Part shown: piece by piece, positions 22,225 through 26,955 of the stretch | Position numbering within the stretch: position 1 is the first letter of the stretch | Layout: the number at the start of each line of letters is the position of its first letter | Virus record (IMG/VR): IMGVR_UViG_3300020370_000027 | Span: 1-26,955 of that record | Reading direction: 5' to 3' (one strand) | Length of the DNA: 26,955 nucleotides | Source of the DNA: a virus | Notes under the pieces: model-generated | Seen by the model: only the letters and a program-made list of their open reading frames with translations | Databases searched by the model: none | Told to the model about the DNA's origin: nothing | Program-made: the position numbers and the translations under genes

Positions 22225-22572
22225 TTATGAATATCTAGTTTTCTTTCTTCTGTTTGACATCACCTTACCACAACCTTTGTGGAATTTTCGTATTAGTTTA
22301 CCGTCTTTAGCAAAAGTTTTTACGTTGGTAGGTTTACCTCCTGGATTACCAGCTGCACGTTTTCTCTTTACTGCGCTTCTTCTTTGTGCAGCCGTCATGC
22401 TTTTAGCTTTTGCTCGTGGTACGCATTTAGGATATTTTCTTTTAGAACCTTTTACTTTAGCTCGACCACACTTTTGAAACTTACCTTTTTTCTTAGGTGC
22501 TCCTATATCAACCCAATCGCCTTTGGGTCCTTTGCCAAACCATTCTGTTAATCCGCCTTGAGGTTTAGCCAT
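22225..22572 (-). CDS. Conserved small basic protein with WVDIGAP and YPKCVP motifs
   Basis: This 115-residue protein is very rich in Lys, Arg and Gly. It contains GLTEWFGKGPKGDWVDIGAP at about 7-26, then Cys-containing KCGRAKVKGSKRKYPKCVPR, MTAAQRRSAVKRKRAAGNPG (59-78), and a C-terminal KFHKGCGKVMSNRRKK. The pattern recurs in marine phages and some other large DNA viruses, but I know no named family or role. Three or four Cys among basic residues could bind metal. Its ATG shares one base with the stop of the preceding gene (TAATG). It is part of a run of three basic genes. Confidence 0.65.
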   Translation of the reverse strand: MAKPQGGLTEWFGKGPKGDWVDIGAPKKKGKFQKCGRAKVKGSKRKYPKCVPRAKAKSMTAAQRRSAVKRKRAAGNPGGKPTNVKTFAKDGKLIRKFHKGCGKVMSNRRKKTRYS

Positions 22573-22865
22573 TAGGAACTACGGTACCCACCGCCACGTT
22601 TTTTATAAGTTCTAACTAACCAAGCGTTAGCATAAGCTGAAGGATAAACTTTAAATTTACGTTTAGCTTCTGCTTTTACTCTAGCGTATAAAGCTGGATT
22701 AGTTGGCTTAGAACCACTTTTCTTTTTAGATTTAGTAGCTTTGCCGCCTTTTTTTAATTTTAAAGCACTTAAAGATTTAGCTTGTCTAGCATGAGTTTTG
22801 CTAGCTTTGTTTAAAGCTTTAACAACTTTTTTTACAGTTTTTTTATTTCTAGTATTTGTAGCCAT
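22572..22865 (-). CDS. Small basic protein, DUF5872-like
   Basis: The first half of this 97-residue protein is a Lys-rich tail with KKTVKKVVKALNKASKT. The second half is the conserved part, NPALYARVKAEAKRKFKVYP then SAYANAWLVRTYKKRGGGYR, which matches the DUF5872-type pattern found in phages and giant viruses. It is probably a nucleic-acid-binding or virion-internal protein; no function is established. Its ATG follows the stop of the upstream gene with no spacing, and the next gene overlaps it by one base. Confidence 0.65.
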   Translation of the reverse strand: MATNTRNKKTVKKVVKALNKASKTHARQAKSLSALKLKKGGKATKSKKKSGSKPTNPALYARVKAEAKRKFKVYPSAYANAWLVRTYKKRGGGYRSS

Positions 22866-23186
22866 TTAACACTTCCACCTTTTTCTTGCTTGTCTTAATC
22901 TTGAATTAGGATTCTTAGCTGCTTTAGGAAACTTCTTCATTTGTCCAGCTGATCTAGCACAAAATGATTTACGTCTCTTAGCTGCTTTACTACCCTTCTT
23001 CACCTTGCCAGTTACGGCAGTTTTTAATTTAGAACCGGGGTTCAGCTTCCTATATTTTCTGACTCCAGCCGCAGTCATACCTGCACCTTTTTTAGTAGGT
23101 CTAAAATTCTTTTTATTACGTTTGGGCATTTTGCCCTTTGGACTTTTTCTAGTAGTTTTTTTAAGTTGTGATCTAGTGATTCCCAT
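22866..23186 (-). CDS. Small basic protein, DUF6321-like
   Basis: This 106-residue protein has a Lys/Arg-rich N-terminal tail, then GAGMTAAGVRKYRKLNPGSK, AVTGKVKKGSKAAKRRKSFC, ARSAGQMKKFPKAAKNPNSR and a final KRWKC. This is the DUF6321-type pattern that occurs in phages and giant viruses. No function is established. The high charge and two Cys suggest nucleic acid binding. It is the first gene after the hairpin at 23195-23244, downstream of the portal gene. Confidence 0.72.
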   Translation of the reverse strand: MGITRSQLKKTTRKSPKGKMPKRNKKNFRPTKKGAGMTAAGVRKYRKLNPGSKLKTAVTGKVKKGSKAAKRRKSFCARSAGQMKKFPKAAKNPNSRLRQARKRWKC

Positions 23187-23194
23187 AGCTATTT

Positions 23195-23244
23195 AAGGTG
23201 CTAGGGCCGAGGGGAGAAGATTGAAAACTAGGCCCTAGCGTTTT
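23195..23244. other. Hairpin between the portal gene and the basic-protein genes
   Basis: A perfect 9-base inverted repeat (GCTAGGGCC at 23200-23208, GGCCCTAGC at 23231-23239) closes a 22-base loop within the 75-base gap. On the plus strand the stem can be extended by G-U and A-U pairs and is followed by five T. On the minus strand, the direction of the genes, no U run follows, so it is not a good terminator there. It could tune expression between portal and downstream genes, or be an RNA processing site. The 75-base gap holds no other signal. Confidence 0.6.
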
Positions 23245-23261
23245 TAATCTTATCACATTCA

Positions 23262-25736
23262 TTAGTTTCCTTTATTTTTTATCAATAACTCTGCTTTTTT
23301 TATTCTAGTACTAGAATCTAATCTATCACGACCTAAATCGTCTTTCATCTCGGCAATCGTTCTAGCAACATTTAATTTTTCTCTAGCTAATTCTAGTTGT
23401 TGCATTGCCTGCATAGCATCAAATTGTTGTCTAGCTGCAAACTCTTGACTTTTACGTTCTACATCTTGAGCCTTAATATCTAATTCTTTATCACGTAAAG
23501 CTACCAATGGGTCTGCTGGCGGTGCTGGTGGGACAAATGCCATATTAATTTGTGACATCAAACCAGCTTGAATTTGTGCTACATCTTTAGCAATCGCTTC
23601 ATCTATTTTTTGTTGTTGTTGCATAGCCATTTCTGGTGGCATTTCCATAAGCATTTGTTGAATTTGCATAAACTCTGGGTCTTGCATATTTTGCATGTCC
23701 ACAATTTCTGCAGCACGTAAAGCTACGTGTTGATAAACATGTGCTTGAATGTTAGTCATAATAATAGGTTCAATCATTACCGAACTGGTTTGTGCTAATG
23801 AGATATGCACATTGATATGTGAATCATGATCTTGCCCAGGGAAGGCTTGACAAGGCTGCCCTTTAATTAACAAAGCGTTTTCACTTGCTGGATCAGTAGG
23901 CATTGGCTGCGGCGGTGGAGGCAATAACTGTTCTATGTTTTGTACGCCCATAGAAGCATACATTCTGCGATATGCTTCATACATTCCTTGCGGCCCATGA
24001 ATTTGTGGATTTGAATTTACGACTTGTAATATTTCATTAGCCAACATAACACGCTGACTCATAGAGAAAATGTTTGGATCTGAAACTGGTAGAACATCTA
24101 CGCGTTCATCAAAATCCATTTGTTTTATCATGCCGTCACCAGCAGAAGTCATGTAAGGATATTCTGGTGGTAAGTAATCAGCGAATACTTTGGCTAATAA
24201 AATAAATTCAAATCTTTGTGAAGAGTGCAATCTTTTATGAATTGCTGACATGACTTTGGTACCACGCTCTAGCAAAGCTACAGTAGTACCAACTGGCATG
24301 TTTTGGTTAGCATCGCCAATTTGCATTTCAGCTAAAGCTGCAAATTTTCTGCCACTATCTACTAAGGTACCTAGCAGATTAAGTAAAGTGCCAGATGGCT
24401 CTTTAAATGGCAGTGGGACAAAAGCATCTCGTAAGCTCCCGCCAGGGGCATCCATGTCTCTGAACTCACCCGGCTGTAGCGGTTGGTCATCGTTTCTGAT
24501 ACGAATACCTCTTGCTTTAAAACCAGCTGGTAAGTTGGACAATGTACCAGCATCTATCAATTGTCTTAGGATAGATGTTGACGCTTTTGATAACCCACCA
24601 ATCATGTGAGTTAACCCAAATCCATAAAAACCTAAACCCGGTAAAAACTTATAATGCACAAAATAATTTATGCGTTTTTTCAATGGGTCGTTTTGTCTGT
24701 AGTTTCTTCTAATCGATAATACTTCGCTATTGGTGGTTGAAAGCGTAACTACATAAGGTAATTTAATTCCAGTAGGTTCGCCTTCAGCATCTAAATCTTC
24801 ATAACCAGAAATATCTAAATCAGTATGTATTTCATAAAGTTCACATTGATCGCTTTCGCCATAACTTGGTTCGATACCTTGCAACTCATCTATTTCTTCT
24901 TGGATTTCATCGGTATCGGTATCAACCATCATTGATTCAGATATATTCACATCACGATAAAATCCAGCTTGTTGTAATTTTTTAATATCGTTCATAGACA
25001 TATCAACGATATGCGTAATTCTGCCAGCACTATAAATATCAGTTGTGGCATAAGGCACAACTAAATCTTCTGCTGGAATAAATCTAGAAACAGCACGACC
25101 TAAATTTTGATCGTAATAAACTTTTCTAAATGCCGAACCAGATAATGGTAAATAAAATAATAGTTGGTCTGTTTCAGTATCGTATTCTTCCATGACATTC
25201 ATCAACTGATAGTTCATGAACTCACGAACACGATCAGCTTGAGCTTCACTGTCTGGACTTTTAGCACCAACTACTTGAGTTCTTACTGGGCCATTTGATG
25301 GCAGTATTTCTTTGTAAGCTTGTGCTTGAAACTGAGTTACCGATTCTGCTAAGAGTGGGTGCATAACGCCAGAGGCACCTTCAAAAGGTTGTGACCTTTC
25401 CTCGTAATTCATTCCTAAAGTTTCTAAACCTTCCTTGTAAGTATCTTCCCAACCTTGTCGTGAGGATTTGTCTGCTTCTACGGCGTCAACTAAATCACTA
25501 TAAATATTATCAAGCTCATCTTGCTCTAAATATTCAGCTAAGTTGTCATTGAATTGTTCGGATAAGTCTGGTGTTAATACCGAACCAAATGTTAAGGTGC
25601 CATCTTCCCCGCGCTCGAAGACAGATAAATCTATCTCGATGTCTTCTGGTACTTCGACGTTAATTGTTTTATCTTGATTCTCTACATCTAAATCTATTAG
25701 ATCGTCAGAACCTATCGCTTTATCTATATCTGCCAT
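23262..25736 (-). CDS. Portal protein, P22-type
   Basis: This 824-residue protein is the largest in the window. It begins with an acidic region (about 1-80), then GWEDTYKEGLETLGMNYEER, FEGASGVMHPLLAESVTQFQ and AQAYKEILPSNGPVRTQVVG (about 98-157), which are the N-terminal motifs of P22-like portals. A wing or stem region contains LFYLPLSGSAFRKVYYD and FIPAEDLVVPYATTD. From about 640 the chain is Gln/Met/Ala-rich helix ending in long coiled coils, like the P22 barrel. It forms the dodecameric DNA channel at one vertex. Its ATG shares one base with the stop of the 74-residue gene (TAATG). P22 gp1 is 725 residues, so this one is longer. Confidence 0.88.
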   Translation of the reverse strand: MADIDKAIGSDDLIDLDVENQDKTINVEVPEDIEIDLSVFERGEDGTLTFGSVLTPDLSEQFNDNLAEYLEQDELDNIYSDLVDAVEADKSSRQGWEDTYKEGLETLGMNYEERSQPFEGASGVMHPLLAESVTQFQAQAYKEILPSNGPVRTQVVGAKSPDSEAQADRVREFMNYQLMNVMEEYDTETDQLLFYLPLSGSAFRKVYYDQNLGRAVSRFIPAEDLVVPYATTDIYSAGRITHIVDMSMNDIKKLQQAGFYRDVNISESMMVDTDTDEIQEEIDELQGIEPSYGESDQCELYEIHTDLDISGYEDLDAEGEPTGIKLPYVVTLSTTNSEVLSIRRNYRQNDPLKKRINYFVHYKFLPGLGFYGFGLTHMIGGLSKASTSILRQLIDAGTLSNLPAGFKARGIRIRNDDQPLQPGEFRDMDAPGGSLRDAFVPLPFKEPSGTLLNLLGTLVDSGRKFAALAEMQIGDANQNMPVGTTVALLERGTKVMSAIHKRLHSSQRFEFILLAKVFADYLPPEYPYMTSAGDGMIKQMDFDERVDVLPVSDPNIFSMSQRVMLANEILQVVNSNPQIHGPQGMYEAYRRMYASMGVQNIEQLLPPPPQPMPTDPASENALLIKGQPCQAFPGQDHDSHINVHISLAQTSSVMIEPIIMTNIQAHVYQHVALRAAEIVDMQNMQDPEFMQIQQMLMEMPPEMAMQQQQKIDEAIAKDVAQIQAGLMSQINMAFVPPAPPADPLVALRDKELDIKAQDVERKSQEFAARQQFDAMQAMQQLELAREKLNVARTIAEMKDDLGRDRLDSSTRIKKAELLIKNKGN

Positions 25737-25960
25737 TAATGTAATACTCTTTCGTCTTTATCAAATATTTCGTACAAGTCATCGTAAAGAGAAATTATAT
25801 CTTGTAATTCCCCAACTACAGTAACTCCCATCTGTTTCGCTATATTTTCTGCTATTTCTGAGCTACTAGCAAATATATTAGGTCCTTCGTAAATTGTGTT
25901 CTCACCCTGCACTCTAAACTCAGTCAAATATATTTTTACTTTCGAGTTTTTTTGAGTCAT
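25736..25960 (-). CDS. 74-residue conserved phage protein of unknown function
   Basis: The start is set by a strong ribosome site, AAGGAG 7 bases before the ATG at 25960, inside the end of the XseB-like gene, giving a 41-base overlap in another frame. The product contains YLTEFRVQGENTIYEGPNIF and EIAENIAKQMGVTVVGELQD, a beta-then-helix layout seen in small phage proteins, with no known function. Its TAA overlaps the portal ATG, so it is translationally coupled to the portal. Confidence 0.6.
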   Translation of the reverse strand: MTQKNSKVKIYLTEFRVQGENTIYEGPNIFASSSEIAENIAKQMGVTVVGELQDIISLYDDLYEIFDKDERVLH

Positions 25961-26165
25961 CTACGTGCTCCTTGTCTAAGATTTTACTTATTTTATCTTC
26001 AGCAAAGTTTAACAATTTTTTAGCATGATTAGTAAGTTTTGTTCCATGAGCAAATGCTTCGATAGATTCTTCGAGAGTAAGATCTTTTCTATCTAAGTAA
26101 TTTACAATATTGGTAATCTGCTCCATGGCCTCTTCGTAAGAGAGATCCTCAATCTTCTTTGGCAT
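25920..26165 (-). CDS. xseB: Exonuclease VII small subunit homologue (XseB)
   Basis: This 81-residue protein is the length of bacterial XseB and follows it along nearly its whole length: SYEEAMEQITNIVNYLD at 9-25, LTLEESIEAFAHG at 29-41, and KKLLNFAEDKISKIL at 49-63, the same two-helix hairpin. Many XseB subunits coat one catalytic XseA in exonuclease VII, which degrades single-stranded DNA. No XseA is present in the window, so it would act with the host's XseA or alone. It lies just upstream of the portal in the virion gene cluster. AAAG-type ribosome signal before the ATG is weak. XseB is a known bacterial family; a phage role is inference. Confidence 0.85.
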   Translation of the reverse strand: MPKKIEDLSYEEAMEQITNIVNYLDRKDLTLEESIEAFAHGTKLTNHAKKLLNFAEDKISKILDKEHVDDSKKLESKNIFD

Positions 26166-26171
26166 AAAAAG

Positions 26172-26630
26172 TTATTTTTTGTTTTCTTTATCCTTTTTAG
26201 ATTGAATAGCTGCAGCTGCTGCCGCTGTACCAACAGCTACGACAGCCCTATTTCTTTTTTTTCTTTTTTGTGTTTTTTGGTAATTTTTAATTACATCAGC
26301 ATAATCTTGTTTAGAAAACTCTAAACTGCTGCTGTATATTTCTTTTTCATTTTTTATTTTTGGTTTGTAGTCATCTCTTAAAATTGATTTTTTAACTGCT
26401 CGTACCGCTTTACCAAGTTTAAAACTCTCTATCTTCTTATTGCCTCTAAAATCTTTTCTTTTGCTGTCATAAAGTTCTTCGGCAGACTTTGCTCTTGCTT
26501 TTCTTTTGACTCCAGCTGGTCCTTCTACAATTCTTGGTTTTCTCTTTTTAAATTTTTTTCTCGCCAATAATTCTGTGGAGTTATTTCTACGTTCGGGGCC
26601 TTTGCCTTTGAGTTTTAGATATGCAGACAT
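26172..26630 (-). CDS. Basic protein with C-terminal Ala-rich hydrophobic segment
   Basis: This 152-residue protein is very rich in Lys and Arg through its first 130 residues (for example ARKKFKKRKPRIVEG and KKRNRAVV), with a short hydrophobic segment AVVAVGTAAAAAAIQ at about 129-143 near the C-terminus and a charged end. No family is recognised. The basic body with a small hydrophobic helix resembles internal head proteins and membrane-active peptides. It stands just upstream of the XseB-like gene, with a gap of 6 bases. Confidence 0.55.
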   Translation of the reverse strand: MSAYLKLKGKGPERRNNSTELLARKKFKKRKPRIVEGPAGVKRKARAKSAEELYDSKRKDFRGNKKIESFKLGKAVRAVKKSILRDDYKPKIKNEKEIYSSSLEFSKQDYADVIKNYQKTQKRKKRNRAVVAVGTAAAAAAIQSKKDKENKK

Positions 26631-26632
26631 TA

Positions 26633-26955
26633 TTACTTCTGTCTCAAACCGTCTCTTTTACTTCTAACGTATTGAGCTAAAGTCATATTCTTTCTAGCTA
26701 AATCATCTTTGGTAACAGCAACGTATTTTTTATTGTTGTAAGTAAATTCCGTGCCCATACCTTTGTTTCTAGCAGTTCTAAAAGCTTTACCAAAGCCAGT
26801 TAGTTCTCCTGGTTTTGAGTCTTTAACTTCTTTTCTAGTTAATTGTTGAGGTTTCTTTTTTCCTTTACTCAACATAATTGGAGTGGTGGTTGCTATGGTA
26901 CCTAAAGCAGCAATAGTAGCTATGTTTGATCTTCTTCTGCCTCTAGCTAAAGCTT
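26633..26955 (-). CDS. Basic protein with conserved phage motif, N-terminus cut by window edge
   Basis: The frame is open from the right edge without a stop, so the ATG at 26875, which has no ribosome site, is probably internal. Visible upstream codons encode ALARGRRRSNIATIAALG and a hydrophobic stretch, then a basic part. The C-terminal region GFGKAFRTARNKGMGTEF, then TYNNKKYVAV, is the F-x-x-A-R-x-x-G ... F-x-x-x-x-K-x-Y motif found in many phage virion proteins. It ends 2 bases before the next gene. As with the next gene, an Ala-rich hydrophobic segment lies beside Arg/Lys clusters. Probably a virion or head protein; function unknown. Confidence 0.6.
   Translation of the reverse strand, partial: ALARGRRRSNIATIAALGTIATTTPIMLSKGKKKPQQLTRKEVKDSKPGELTGFGKAFRTARNKGMGTEFTYNNKKYVAVTKDDLARKNMTLAQYVRSKRDGLRQK

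Noticed and set aside
26633-26875. ATG at 26875 as the true start of the right-edge gene
   Set aside because: No ribosome site precedes it and the frame stays open to the window edge with family-like codons, so it is annotated as partial.
1-26955. CRISPR array, tRNA genes, integrase or attachment sites, terminase
   Set aside because: No regular direct repeats with spacers, no cloverleaf-like stretch and no such protein was seen. The terminase may lie beyond the right edge.

Overview
This window is part of the genome of a tailed double-stranded DNA phage with a short, P22-like (podovirus) tail. Every supported gene lies on the minus strand, so the gene order reads from the right edge to the left. 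The DNA is AT-rich and almost free of spacers, and many genes are coupled by TAATG or ATGA overlaps. The mix of lysine-rich small proteins, S74-terminated fibres, DGG-motif virion proteins, a viral GroES and a Mu gpT-like capsid protein recalls uncultured marine phages of low-GC bacterioplankton. That host assignment is inference; nothing in the window names the host. No terminase, polymerase, integrase or tRNA is visible; the terminase probably lies beyond the right edge.

Right part (26955 to 18443), packaging and head module: two basic proteins with short hydrophobic segments, a homologue of the exonuclease VII small subunit XseB, a 74-residue unknown, the portal, a hairpin, three very basic small proteins (DUF6321-like, DUF5872-like and a third conserved type), a small helical protein, a GroES-like co-chaperonin, the scaffold, a conserved head-region protein, a beta-rich structural protein and the HK97-fold major capsid protein. 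A strong intrinsic terminator follows the capsid gene.

Middle part (18442 to 12824), connector and virion proteins: a leader with palindromes and a possible promoter, two conserved structural proteins, an unlisted 49-residue Gly/Lys/Tyr repeat microprotein, a conserved unknown, two adaptor or head-completion proteins resembling P22 gp4 and the SU10 adaptor, a virion protein ending in a cupredoxin-like domain with all four type-1 copper ligands, a Rossmann-like possible transferase and smaller proteins.

Left part (12814 to 1), fibres, tail hub, lysis and internal proteins: two fibre modules, each an S74-chaperone fibre followed by a paralogous small structural protein, flank an unknown 341-residue protein and a repeat-built virion protein. 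Then come several one-helix membrane proteins, a P22 gp10-like tail hub, an M15 endolysin, a 3TM holin, a DGG-motif internal virion protein, a GNAT-like protein and a third S74 protein that runs off the left edge. Together the genes encode portal, scaffold and capsid assembly (helped by the GroES), neck and tail completion, adhesion and lysis.
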